Of a stretch of DNA of 64,000 bases, positions 9,922-21,234 are shown in pieces. Position 1 is the stretch's first letter, and each line of letters starts with the position of its first letter. The stretch comes from Siderastrea siderea. Its lineage: Eukaryota; Cnidaria; Anthozoa; Scleractinia; Rhizangiidae. The notes beneath the pieces were generated by a model. It was not told the origin of the DNA and ran no database searches. It saw nothing but the letters and a program-made list of their open reading frames with translations. Location of the stretch: contig OZ034972.1 in the NCBI GenBank assembly GCA_964030785.1, positions 19,917,183 through 19,981,182 of the forward strand, written 5' to 3'. A program made the translations under genes and the position numbers.

Positions 9922-10335
9922 TCAGCTCATCAGGTGTAAAGAAGTGCCACTGGTTAGCACCATCGTCGCTTGGCCTATTTCCCCCACATTTTCATGGACT
10001 AGGCACTTAAATGGGAGAAACTCTCCCTTGCAAGCGTGTTCGTGAACCAATAATTGGTCGAACCTTGTATGCAGATTTTCTGTGGGCTGACGATAGTGAT
10101 CCAAGAGGATTTGTAGATCAGCATTAGTTGATCAGCTGGAAATGATGCAGGCTTCGAAGATCGTCATAGTTGACAGAAGATCAAGGTTAGGAAATCGTGC
10201 TCTCAGATTTGCCACAAGCTGGTCAATGAACAGAACCCTGACTTGTTCAAATCGCCTCCATGGATCATGTTCACCTCGCCTCGGTTGAAGGTCGACAACA
10301 ACATGTTTTGTGAGTTCTTTCCTTTTTGAAGTCAA
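9922..10335 (-). pseudogene. hAT-like transposase C-terminal fragment
   Basis: Two minus-strand frames, one after the other, read FEQVRVLFIDQLVANLRARF and then DHYRQP, HACKGEFLPFKCLV. A conserved 'FID-x2-x3-L-x2-RF' helix followed by a 'C-x2-E(W/F)-x2-FK' segment is typical of the region before the dimerisation domain in hAT transposases of the zinc-finger-862 type. The catalytic part and the dimerisation motif are absent, and stops separate the pieces. Confidence 0.45.
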
Positions 10336-11030
10336 ATTCTTGATTGGCTAAGCTTTTCATTGTTTTGTGCTCTGTCAGGATTTGTTTTGTATTGACTTGA
10401 AAATACTTTGTTAGTCTTTCCTAACATGTTTTGTGAGTTAAAAGACCTCTTTTTGAAGGTACTCTCTTCTATGAAAGTGTGAACACTTTCTTTCCTTCTT
10501 GAAGACAATTTCTTGATCAGTCAAGCTTTTCATTGTTTTGTGCTCTGTAAGGATATGTTTGCATTGAGTTGAACATACTTTTAAGGTGTTAATCCTAACA
10601 TGTTTTGTCTGTTTAAAAAAATACTCTTTGAAGGTACTCTCTTCTATCAAAGTGTGAACACTTTCTTTCCTTCTTGAAGACAAATTCTTGATCGGCTAAG
10701 CTTTTCATTGTTTTGTGCTCTGTCAGGACATGTTCTGCATTGACTTGAAAATACTTTTTTAAGTCTTTCCTAACATGTCTTATGAGTTAAAAGACCTGTT
10801 TTTGAAGGACGTCTCTTCGAAGAAGGTGTGAACACATTTCTTTTCTTCTTGAAGACAAATTCTTGATCGGCTAAGCTTTTCATTGTTTTGTGCTCTGTCA
10901 GGATATGTTTTGCATTGACTTGAACACTCTTTTTAGGTGTTAATCCTAACATGTTTTGTGTGTGAAGAAAAACCTCTTCGAAGGAACACTTTTCATCTTT
11001 GTTGAACACAAATTCTTGTTCAGCTGCATA
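10325..11030. repeat. Tandem array, ~175-bp monomers in A-B-A-B order
   Basis: Units start with ttcttgatcggctaagc at about 10337, 10510, 10685 and 10860, with a remnant at 11013. The spacings are 173, 175, 175 and 153 bp. Units 1 and 3 share 'acttgaaaatac...agtctttcctaacatg' and 'gagttaaaagacct'. Units 2 and 4 share 'aggtgttaatcctaacatg' instead. The array is therefore a ~350-bp dimer repeated twice. No convincing gene lies in it. Confidence 0.85.
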
Positions 11031-11265
11031 TGTATAATTCGAGTTAAACTTATTTTAAGATGAAATGCTTTCATTGAACATATAACGTTCAGAGGACACA
11101 GTGAAAATTGAAATATAACAGCTTATTGTTTGAAACAGACACTTTGATACACCAATCCTTGTAAATGATCAGTTTACATGTAAGCAATTGTGGGCGCAGA
11201 ATCAGCATAATCAAATGAGAAGCCTTAAGGTGATACATGTATAACTAAAAAACTGAAAAATAAGA
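11031..11265. other. Non-coding spacer
   Basis: AT-rich sequence without features that I recognise, between the tandem array and the next transposase remnant. Confidence 0.4.
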
Positions 11266-11269
11266 ATGA

Positions 11270-12620
11270 TTCACTTTGCTGACCGCTGCTTTATTACATG
11301 TGCTTCCTTTGCGATTGCACAGAGCTTTCTCCTGTATAAGTCATTTGACAATGCCAACATGCTTAATATTTTCGTTGTTGATGTCTCTGAGAGTTACGAC
11401 AGAAATACCGAGATTTACCTGCTTGTTGTCCTGCTTGTTGTCCACAGGCCAGTGATGTGCTTGCACTGCTCCATCAACCACACAGTTGTGTTGTCACCAT
11501 GAGAAATCAGAAATTCCCGCTTGAGTCAGTTCGATGCAAAGTTGTGACTGAGACACATTTGGGTGGCTGTCTGCTTCCAGCATCACAGTATGTGCATTTA
11601 TAACACAAAAATCGATACAAAACCACAGCAGATGCCGCCACCCACTTCTTTGCTCTTGGAGAACACTCATACTGGCGGTTTTGGTCACTCAGATCTACTC
11701 CCCGCATGTACTTGTCTCAGAGTTGAATAACTGGAACTGTGGGCACTTCAATAATTGTCCTGTCCTTTTGCTTTTGTGATACTGTCATTTTGTTGCACTT
11801 CACAGTGAGTGCTGAGGAAATGTACAAGTTTCTTGTCCTGCCAGATAGTGGCAACAATGTTGTGATTCTTCTCATTGAAGAGCTTTTACCACAGCCTTGT
11901 TTGGTTTCAAGCTGGGTGGAAAGTCGGTTTTGTTAGAATGAGTGCTGCCACAGAGATACAACTACCAACAGATCTTCAGCAAGACAAACTGAGGTAAAAA
12001 ATATCAAAATAGATGATAGGTCTTTCCACGTAGATCGGGAACAAGGTCAGAAACGTGACGACGAAGGGCATGTTCGGTTTGGCATCCTTACTTCCTGGTG
12101 TAAACTTGCACTGCGCAAACAAAGCCATTTGTTACATCCGCACAGACCCAGACTTTAATTCCCCTTTTCACATGCTTTAGCAGCAGATATTGTTTTAAAT
12201 ACTAGCCTTCCCTTTTATTTAACCATGGCCTCTTCCACAGAAACGTTCTTCAAAGGCTTGTATTCCTCATCCAACAGTGGCCACAATTTGAACAACTGTT
12301 GTCATATGTGGGTCTCCTTGTGGCAATGCATTCCCACGCTGTTTTAACGAAGGTACTGGTCAATTTTTTGATGTGATTTCTTGGCAAGACTTTTTGCATG
12401 GGTGGGATGGGAAGGAATGAATTTTTGGATCAATAAAGCCATGTTTCAGGTAAAGTTTTGATCCCAAAGAAGATGTTAATGGTGACAAAAGCACACATTT
12501 TTTCATATGTTGGGGATACCAGTATGGTGCTGGCTTTGTTTGTATCATCTATTCAACATTAAGGTTTGTTTCTCTGATGAGAAGTTGAGACAAATTCTCT
12601 TTGCTACTGGACTCCATTAC
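11270..12620 (-). pseudogene. Second, distinct piggyBac-like (PGBD4-type) transposase ruin
   Basis: Read on the minus strand from right to left, fragments in several frames line up with a piggyBac transposase. First comes VSVEEAMVK-stop-KGRL (about 12230, the first catalytic Asp position now a Glu). Next is NGFVCAVQVYTRK with LRGKTYHLF (about 12010-12130). Last is MRGVDLSDQNRQYECSPRAK (about 11640-11707, the third Asp region) and SHPNVSQSQLC. Numerous stops and shifts show an old copy. Sequence detail differs from the two copies at 2.1-3.8 and 19.8-21.2 kb, so it is another lineage. Confidence 0.7.
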
Positions 12621-13600
12621 CTTTTTTCAATTACAGATTGTGGGAAATTTTCGTATGGCAACCTACCTCGTGTATGGTATCCATACAAACCTAAGAATGT
12701 CTGCTGTTGGTTGAACTATTGGCAAACTAATGCGGTAACACTGTATTCAAGAACGAAAAGAATTGAGGAAGCATAAATCGCTGTTACGAGCTGAAAAATT
12801 AAGAGAAACTTAAAAGGGGTGTCTGTTCAACAATCGATCGTGCCCAGTCTCCCATTTAGTGTGAATGAGCACAAATAAGCTCTTGTTCATCCTTGGAAGC
12901 CTCGCAACTGAACTTGAAAATTGCAGTTGACTGAGGTGACTAATGTAGTGACCAGTGGACCACGTAGGGGAAATGCCTTTACACCCGTGCACGGAGTATT
13001 AAATGTTATCCCTTGAGCTCGTTAGGTTGTGTAGTGTGTCAAAGAGTACGAGAGTACGAGATCCTTGATCTAGGAGTGTTTTTTATTCTTGGCATTGCTT
13101 GTTGAGGTTTGATCTATGCACTGTATGCCTTACAGCAAAAGATCCCACAGCATTACCACATTTCTTCAGTGTAATATTTCTCAATCATATCAAAACTGGC
13201 AGAATTGTGTTGTTGACATTCAGGCAACCAACCTTCCTTGTGCTGTTTTAAATCAGAAATGTTTTTGAGATGAATCTGCTTCGTTATTCATCGTTTTTTC
13301 TAAGGATGTGCGTTGCAGCAAAGCCGCCATATTTTATCTTTGCACAACAGGATCTCATTGGCTTCAATGTTCACTTGGTGTAGCCAGTTGTATCAACTGC
13401 GCTCAGTTCCATCTTTACTCTGACAATCGTTCTCACTCAGAGTGGAAAAAGGGGCATGCCATACTTTATGATAGGAAGTTGTTGTGTGACTAGATGTTGC
13501 TTCTGGTCGATGGGAGCATCAATGTATTTTGAGCAGTTACTGGAAGTTTCTTCAGCAGATAGAAGGATCGCTATTCTCATGATGTGTGATACAAGAGTCT
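12621..13600. other. Long stretch without recognised gene
   Basis: Only short open frames; none shows a domain. It may hold the N-terminal remains of the piggyBac-like copy on its left side. Confidence 0.3.
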
Positions 13601-13690
13601 AGGATGCACCTCCAAGGCAATAACTCCAAAAGAGTAGACATCCACACTTGGTTTGGTAGATTTACCCAACAAGGCAAATTCTCATTTCAC
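13590..13690 (-). pseudogene. Small protein-kinase-like fragment
   Basis: The minus strand reads KSTKPSVDVYSFGVIALEV, which matches the subdomain VIII-IX signature of protein kinases (S-x-K-x-DVYSFGV). The frame ends at a stop about 10 residues later and nothing upstream extends the kinase fold. It is probably a captured or degenerate exon; a chance match is not excluded. Confidence 0.35.
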
Positions 13691-13699
13691 TAACAAAAT

Positions 13700-14756
13700 T
13701 TCAGAATCATTTTTTTGTTGATTACAGTCACTCCATGATTTCTTCTCACGTACACTATTATTTGTTATGCAGCTTATCCCACCTACAAAAATACGAGTTG
13801 TTCTGAATGTATGATAAATGTGTCCGTTTTCAAACAATAGCTGTTAATTCTGGTTCTTTTCATATGAATAAATAACTAATTATTACATGATAGTTGAAAA
13901 TGTAGTTGATACACAATATTACACAAAGATCTCTTTCCCAACAATGAAACCACATTAGAACATTAACACACTCTTGTTCTCGTTTTTCCTTATTCATCTA
14001 ATGTCATTTTTAAAGTCATTGTTGGCTCTGGTTTGAGTTGTTGTTTGTATTGTAGATCTTCCAAGCAAATTCCCTTCTCAGTGTATCTTTTCAGTTTCTT
14101 TAGGGCTTGTTCTGCACGGAAGTGTTTCTTCTGTAGACCAACTGACTGGGTTGTAGGGACGTTTTCTAGTCTGGGGTAGCATTTTGGGTCCTCTAGAGGT
14201 CACTTTTTGATGGCAGCATTTGACACTGAGATATTTGGCTGCTGTTGAGCTTCTCTCTGTTGTCTTTATCTGTAAGGTCGGATTTGCTGCTGCCAAGTAC
14301 TTCACCCTAGCATTCCATGGATTCGTCTTTGGCATTTTAATCATCATGGCTTTTTGAGGGGGCTGCTATTGTAAGCCTGTGGCTTGTAAGTAGGTGTTGC
14401 AACATTGCTCTGAATGGTCAGGCAATACCATTGTTTCGGTCCTAATCCTCTGAACCTTGATAGTTGTTTACATTTGAAAATTTAAAGAGGTGAGCTTTTG
14501 GTGTCTACAACACTCACCGGAAATGTAACGTGCGGGTCAAAAGCAATATGGACTAAGTAAGTTTACTCGGTGAGGGTAAACTTTACTCTAGATAGCCAAT
14601 CAGAGAGCTGTAGTTTTTCGCCATCCCGCTGAGTAATGTTTACCCTGTGCAAGTAAACATGACCAACAGCTGTTTGTGAAATAAGCAACGTTATCCAGAA
14701 ATAACCGATATAATTCTAACTTAAAAGAATTCTTCTAATTGTAATAGATTTTGAAA
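13700..14756. other. Stretch with one unassigned minus-strand frame
   Basis: The frame 14078-14347 (minus, 89 residues, basic) matches no family I know. Around 14520-14670 there are repeated 'gtaaac/tttact' words that suggest a small old inverted-repeat element, but no clean ends are visible. Confidence 0.3.
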
Positions 14757-15009
14757 AACATTTCAACAAGAAAATCAACGATAAAAATGTAACTAGACGT
14801 TTTGATGACTTCATGTCATCATTATCAAAAGTGGAATGTGGAAAAAATTGACATAAAGATATACATACAAAAATAGAAGTGTGAAAAAAAGAAATACATA
14901 ATCTGATAAAGCATGATTAGCATGTATTTAAATTTAAACAAAGTTTCGCGTGAATCGAGTCCGCTTGAGTGGACTTGATTCCACGAAAATGATTCGCCAA
15001 AAATGATTT

Positions 15010-16100
15010 CCTAGTCTCAGATGATGTCACAGCGCTCTTCACAAATGTTCCACTGAACGAGACCATCCATCTCCTGGTGGATAAAGCTTTTGACGACAAT
15101 TGGTTTAACAACACTCACAACTTGGACATCACCAAAGACGATTTAATTGAGCTGCTGAGCGTCGCTACAAAAAACCAGCTTTTTCAGTTTAATGGAAACC
15201 TGTACGAAAAGATCGACGGCATCGTGATGGGTTCATCATTAGGTCTGCTCATGGCAAATGTGTTTATGTGCTCAGTGGAAGAGAAACTCCAACACGAGAA
15301 ACAACGGCTTACCATTCATTGGTATGGAGATCATCAAAATAGACCACTGCCTGGAAACCAGTGTCTGCAGAAAGGAGATGAATAAAGGACTTCTCCTGCA
15401 CCTCGAGAGTCATGTCGACAGCAGGTACAAACAACCGCTTACCATTCATTCGCATGGAGATCATCAAAATAGACCACTGCCTGGAAACCTGTGTCTACAG
15501 AAAGGAGACGAATAAAGGACTTCTTCTGCACTTCGAGAGTCATGTCGACAGCAGGTACAAACGGTCACTTCTGAGAACTATGCTAGACCGTGCAAAATGC
15601 TTGTCGTCTACACCGGAGTTCCTTTCGCAAGAATGTAAGAACTTGAAGGGGATATTTTTGAAAATGAAATATCCAGAGAAGCTCATCGACTCGGCTATCA
15701 ATCATGTCCATCACCCTCCAGACCTAATTCACACACCATCTGACAGCCCATACGGATCATTATGCCTTATAAAGATCAGAAATCTGCCGATGTGGTTTGC
15801 AAACAACTTCACGACCTTGCAAGAAAAATCGATCATGAATTGCAGCCAATCTTTACGAGCAAGAAGATCGATGATGACCTGAGAGAAACGGAATTGAAGC
15901 CTCCCATAGTTAACCAGCAGAGCGTTGTTTATGAATTTAAATGCGATTTGTGTGATACAAATTATATTGGGTACACATGCCGCCGTCTACGCCAACGCGT
16001 AGAGGAGCACAAACATTCCATGATCAGAAAACACCTTATGGACGAACATAATGTAAGGCCTTCCAATCTCTGTGAGAACTTCACCATTTTTAGCCAATGA
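15010..16100 (+). pseudogene. Penelope RT + GIY-YIG endonuclease, rearranged
   Basis: RT motif A appears as LVSDDVTALFTNVPLNET (15013-15066) and motif B as GIVMGSSLGLLMANVF. The expected Y-x-DD motif C is missing: after EEKLQ the sequence jumps to LPFIGMEIIKIDHCLET. That thumb-side segment occurs twice because of a 130-bp tandem duplication. It continues with HVDSRYKRSLLRTMLDRAKC. After a frame change comes the GIY-YIG part, VVYEFKCDLCDTNYIGYTCR and RLRQRVEEHK (about 15926-16010), in which the GIY position reads 'NYIGYT'. Without motif C the polymerase cannot work. This gene would reverse-transcribe and insert the element. Confidence 0.88.
15308..15560. repeat. 130-bp tandem duplication inside Penelope RT
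   Basis: The block starting cttaccattcatt occurs at 15308 and again at 15438 with few mismatches. Because 130 is not a multiple of three, the second copy continues in a different frame, breaking the gene. Confidence 0.9.
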
Positions 16101-18012
16101 CGTCACGTTAGTGACGTCATATGGCTACTGTCAGAGGCTAAAAATCAACGATAGACGTCTGGATAGATGTTGTACGACGTACGTGAGACAGACGTCTGTC
16201 TTACGATTTTTGAGGCTGGGGGGATATTCTGTGAGACGATGGGTGGGGGTGTGCACCGGGACACTGAAAGTCTTACCTTATCAGCGGCACAAACCCATAC
16301 AGCTAATGTTATGGGAGTAAGACCCCCGGGCTTTGAAGTGTTTTGCATTCGCAAGTGTGGATCTACTTCGAATGCCTGTTTTGTGTACGTGAGGTCTGGC
16401 AGGATTTTATTCGCGTTGTAGTCCTGTGTTTACTTAGCTGAAGTACATTTTTCCACAGCAGCAAATACAAGATGGACTTGCCAATTTGAGATGTTGTATG
16501 AACAGAACGTGGAAATTAACGTTACATCGATCCCTAATTGTAACAGTGAAAGAAACAATATTTAAAGCCCAAGTTTATAACGATAGTGAAAAGAGTAGAG
16601 TAAAACAGCATAAAATTTTTCGGGATTATCTCTCGGTAACAGCGAATCTAAAATTTGCAGTGTCATTTTTGTGTGCGTGTTATAAAACATGAACCCAATT
16701 AAAACTAAATCGGAAATTGCGCGGCTTGTTGCTAGCTATTCTTAAAACTGAAAAACTTGAATGAAACTAGTCTTAAAATCCAAGTCACAGTGGTGATCAA
16801 GGAATTAGAGGATGGATGTAGTAAAATCTTAACAAGATACTAAACGTTATTTCGGGGTTATTCATAGCTCAAAGTGTAAAGCGTATGTTGAGAAATTTGC
16901 ATAGTTGACAGCTGTAATTTCAGCCTTAGAAGGAATGTAACGCAACACTTGAAACATCTCGAACCGACCGAAACAGTACCGAAAGATTAACAACAACAGA
17001 TATGTGACAAAGCATTCTAACAGAGACCTGTTGGATCTACTGGAAAGCGAGCTGAATTTGAACATTTTCGTACTGTTCGAAGGTAAAGCAAACGAAATTT
17101 ATTCGGCTGTAGGTTGAGACTCCAAATAAACACGTGAGCTAAAAATAACTTTGTACCGTGGGAAAGTTACAAATGTAAACACACTTTGGTCGATTTGTGA
17201 AGCAAAAAGACGAAAATTATTATAGCCGACTTGATTACAAAGCAAGCAACTTCAAATAACAGGGGAAATAAATATAGTTGCAAAACTATTTCAGTCGTGT
17301 TTATAAACGCTGGTTCAAACCGATTTCGAACGAAAATATTGTGGATACAAGAAACGCCGTTTGATGGCAGACTCCTGTTTTGACAATACAATGTACTAAG
17401 AACGTAAGTGGTTGCCTGAAACGTCTGAAACCTTACAAATTAAACAAAGTAAAGCGAGTCGCGTGTCACGCAAATCACGCAGAGCGTCAAAACGGCACCC
17501 TTTAGAAAGTTGACCGTTTATGAGCACTGAAAAGTATTGGATATTTGCCGGTAGAAGTAAGAAATTAAAAGGTTCAACTGCAACTTGCATTTATTTTTGC
17601 ACTGATCTTTGCCTAAATTATGTATGCAATATTTTACGACGGTGAGTTTAAGTTTAAGTTTACTTGTTTTTGTCTGTGTTCTTTGAAGAACTGTGAAACA
17701 AAGAGCTTTCTTCGGTTTTTTTTTTTACTCCGCATAGTCACGCTGCTGAATCATTACCAGGTTTTATAGTGGATAACCACAAGATGTTTTTGATGGTGGT
17801 GGTGGGGGGGGGGGGGGGGGCTGAGGGTTTAGGGTGGGACTTACTGGAGGTGTAAAGTCCCATAGGTTGTCAGGACAAATTTTACCATATTGTGAAAAAA
17901 AATGTCATTGGCTCTGCGCGTATTACGCGCCTATGTTTAAGAAATGCCGAAGCAAGCTTGAGTGCGTAATCTTCGAAATGTTACACATTCGAAAGAAAAG
18001 ACCGAAACTGAA
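16101..18012. other. Non-coding distal part of the Penelope-like element
   Basis: Contains palindromic 'gacgtc' words near 16100-16190 and a G run at about 17800-17820. No protein domain seen in any frame. Confidence 0.4.
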
Positions 18013-18222
18013 CACTCAAGCGGACTCGACTTGTGCGAAACTTTTTGTTTAAATTTAAATACACGCAAATCAGGCTTTAATAAATTATGTATTTCTTTTT
18101 TCACACTTTTTGTATATATATCTTTGTTAATTTTTTCCACATTCCACTTTAGATAATGATGACATGAAATCATCGAAACGTCAAGTTACATTTTTATCGT
18201 TGTTTTTCTTGTTGAAATGTTT

Positions 18223-19080
18223 TAAAAAGAATGCAAAAATGTTTATTGTCTTTGAAGTACAATGGCACGCTTTTTCCCTCAGAAAGTTCAAGAGCAAATT
18301 TTTTCGGGTCAATAGTGTTATATTATCCCGGCCCAAAGGGAATCTGTGTTGGCCGCATGTTATTGACAATAACTATTTTCAGTCATGAAATCTGAAAGAT
18401 TCTTGGTAATAGTAGATATTGGTTTGTGAAATGGTTGTTAAAGTTCTACTTCGATGAAAATCGCACATCTTGGTTTCCTGACTGTCTGCCTTAAGTAACA
18501 AATGAAGAATTACAACTTGCTGTTTTTGAATTTTAAAAGATAACTTATCGCAGGCAAGAGTGTAATCACTAGATCTGATTTTACAGGTAAAAACATTCTA
18601 AGTTTTTCAAGTGTAATATTTAGTTCATTTAGCATAAAATCACAAATGTTAAGGTAAATTATTTTACCAATGTTGGCAACTCTGAACACTTCATTAGTTT
18701 GTAAGGTGACCCTACCGTAATTTTATCCGTGAAAACTAAAGTTGATATACAATAGTTTCCTATCAAGTACAACTGAATAAATGGTATAATTCCTTGAACA
18801 ATGGTTTGTATTGGAGTGATTGTAAAAACACTGTGTTGTCAAATGCTCAAGGTCCAGAGAGCATACGTCATAGGTAATAAAAATAATTTGGTCTCATTCA
18901 TTCGCTTCTTAAATTATGTTCGTGGTCTTCTTAAACTGTACAAACAGAACAATAGATTGTTGTTCTCCGCATAATGCCAGTATAAAGAATTGACTGTTTG
19001 CAAAGTCCTCAGTTCATTTTGCTTGTCTAATCTCAGACATATGTTACAGTGGAGACAGTTCCAATCGAACTTAAGTTCCC
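18223..19080. other. Non-coding AT-rich stretch
   Basis: Frequent stops in all frames; no repeat or gene recognised. Confidence 0.4.
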
Positions 19081-19490
19081 TTAACCCTTTCCTGCCCAAG
19101 GGAGACAGATGCTGTCGACCACCCCTCCTCCCCAAGGCAAATTGACCTCCGATATGTTAAATAAGATCATTGCACGTTTTATTAAATATCTCAGAAACAA
19201 GGCATTTATAGGAAAAACATTACAGGAAAACATTGCTCTCAAGACGATGAGATTTCTAATGCCATAAAAATCTTTCCTTTTCAGGTATATGCCGTTTAAC
19301 CCTTTGTATACCAAGGGGGTGGTATTCATTTTTGACAAAAATGAGCACACATTACAAGAATGCTTGTCAAGCCTTTTCTTTACAACAGAATCCTATGAAA
19401 CCATCAATTATAGAAATTATGGGATATATCAAAATTGTGACGTCATGACATGCATAATTTGCATAAATATGCAAATTTCTATATGAACCT
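19081..19490. repeat. Two TTAA|CCCTTT piggyBac-type ends in tandem
   Basis: TTAACCCTTTCCTGCCCAAG begins at 19081 and TTAACCCTTTGTATACCAAG at 19296. The second is followed by the same 'tatgggatat...gcataatttgcataa' block found at 1558-1780. The inner one is the probable 3' end of the transposase copy next to it. The outer one suggests a second, related end, for instance from a nested or truncated copy. Confidence 0.5.
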
Positions 19491-19789
19491 TGAAATCACT
19501 AGCCCTTAACAAAACGTTCCAACTTTTGACTTCTTATTGCAAATCCTAATCAACTTTTAACAATGTTTCAAGGGATAAGAAATTATATTTTGGTCAATAA
19601 AAGCCTAGCGTGAGAATTTAAAACAGTTTTTTAATTGCTCATCACAAAGTGAAGATTTAGAAAAAAACGGAAATAAAAAATATTGAAAACATGGAAAGAG
19701 TTCCTGTATGGGTCATACAACCATAAGTCAAGTGCTTCAACAGCACATAATAATTGCTCTTTTACACAAAGAAGAGTTAATTTCTCAAA

Positions 19790-21234
19790 GGTTTTCTTCT
19801 TCCTCTTTGACATGGCCTCCCTCTCCCTTCCTTTAGCTGCCGTGGGCCATCATGACTTTCATCATCATAAAAATAGTTTTGCAGTGTGTGGTACCTTTCA
19901 AAACAAGGCACAGGGCACATTCTAACACCAGAAATAGCACAGCTGTATGTTGTCTTAACTTTCTGCACATGGACTTTGCAAGTTGACCGTGTATCATTGA
20001 TCACAGGGTAATGGAAATGATTCCGATTGAACCTTATGTCAGGGATAGCAGCAGGAGCCCGCACGAATCCTGTGTCCTTTCGAAAGCACTTGCCTTGAAC
20101 TAAAGCACTGACCAGCTCCTCTCTGAACTCTAGAGCTCTTTTATTGGAATGATTGGGAGATTTTGTATGGAGAATAGGTGCATTGGATACACACACCTCT
20201 ATCATGTAAAAAAACACTTTGTAATACCAGACTGCTCCCTTCATTAGTCTGGCATATGCAACGGTTCTTTGGTCAGACACGTCTACACTGCCCATAAAGG
20301 TGTTATAGAGGTCAATTAGACCTGGTCGATGGAATTCTTTCTTTTCCCACTTCCCATTTGCTTTAACTGACCACTGCACTATGCTCGAGTCCTCTTTACT
20401 GGTGGGAAGAGTAGCTAAAACACTAACTGGCTTCCTGTCACGTCATGTCACGCACGTCAAATTTCCCTTTTGCCTGTACACACTCTCCTCTTTTGAGATC
20501 TTTCACTGCCTTTTCTTTCAAGCCACAAATCTCTCTTGGCAAGTTTACCCTGTTGGACCTAACTGAACCACATGCAAGGGTCTTCCTTTCTTCCAACTCT
20601 TCAAACAATGCTACGGAGGTATAGTAATTGTCCATAAAGGCACAGAGGCACAGAATCCTTTATCTAGGTGAGGTTGCATCACAGACATAACTGCCTTCCA
20701 TCCTAAATCTCTCTGAACTTCATTGTTTTCTTTGCCAGTATAAATCTTGCTGTTCAAGACATAACCACTACTTGATTCAGCAAGAGTGACAGCCTTTATT
20801 CCGAATCTGCCTGGCTTTATAGGAATAAACTGCCTGAAGTGAATTTTGCCTTTGAACTTGATTAAAGTCTCATCTATGGCAAGTTGCCGCTCAGGTGTGT
20901 ACTCTTCCTGAAACCTGGCTATAACCAAATCTAGGAAAGGCTTTATTTTGTACAGCTTGTTGTAATCTGCGGAGTCACGCAGGGGAGCACAGCTGTTGTC
21001 AGCAAAGTGGAGGTAGGGTAAAATTTGAAGGAATCTTGTTCTAGACATCACAGATGGGAAGACAGGATGAGTACTCCAGTAACAATTAATGTTTGGCTTG
21101 GTTATCAGCCCCATATTTAGATAAATACTAATCCAAGCTTTCATCTCACCCTGTAACTGAATACCAACTGTTCGAATGGGGGTGGGGTGGGGGTAGTTTT
21201 GCACCCAGGCTAAGAAAACCTCGGAAAAAACCAT
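19790..21234 (-). pseudogene. piggyBac-like transposase, sister of the 2-4 kb copy
   Basis: Three consecutive minus-strand frames make one transposase. The first (20611-21234) has the catalytic Asp in LAIDETLIKFKGK and the preceding MSRTRFLQILPYLHFADN. The second starts at MDNYYTSVALFEELEER (second Asp). The third has FMGSVDVSDQRTVAYARLM (third Asp) and ends in the C-terminal finger with RMCPVPCFERYH and a basic tail. The breaks are near 20640, where a short duplicated 'ggcacagag' lies, and near 20450, where one base is lost and TGG has become TGA. Residue-level similarity to the 2.1-3.8 kb copy (IHFRQFIPIKP, SSGYVL) shows one family. The acidic N-terminus seen in the other copy is missing upstream of 21234. 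Confidence 0.85.

Larger units (their letters stand above)
14757..18222. mobile_element. Penelope-like retroelement with inverted arms
   Basis: An arm of about 215 bp at 14757-14971 is repeated in inverse orientation at 18013-18222. Matching words include 'tttcttgttgaaatgt', 'atgatgacatgaa', 'aattttttccacattccac' and 'cactcaagcggactcga' at equal order and spacing. Between the arms lie reverse-transcriptase and GIY-YIG sequences on the plus strand. Penelope-like elements encode this RT plus GIY-YIG combination and often carry terminal repeats in inverted or direct orientation. The distal half (16.1-18.0 kb) carries no recognised gene. Confidence 0.8.

Noticed and set aside
10325..11030. CRISPR-like direct repeats
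   Set aside because: Units are head-to-tail and ~175 bp with no short repeat/unique spacer alternation, in a eukaryotic context; it is a tandem array.
13590..13690. Host protein kinase gene
   Set aside because: Only ~20 residues match and nothing upstream or downstream continues the fold; kept as a low-confidence fragment only.
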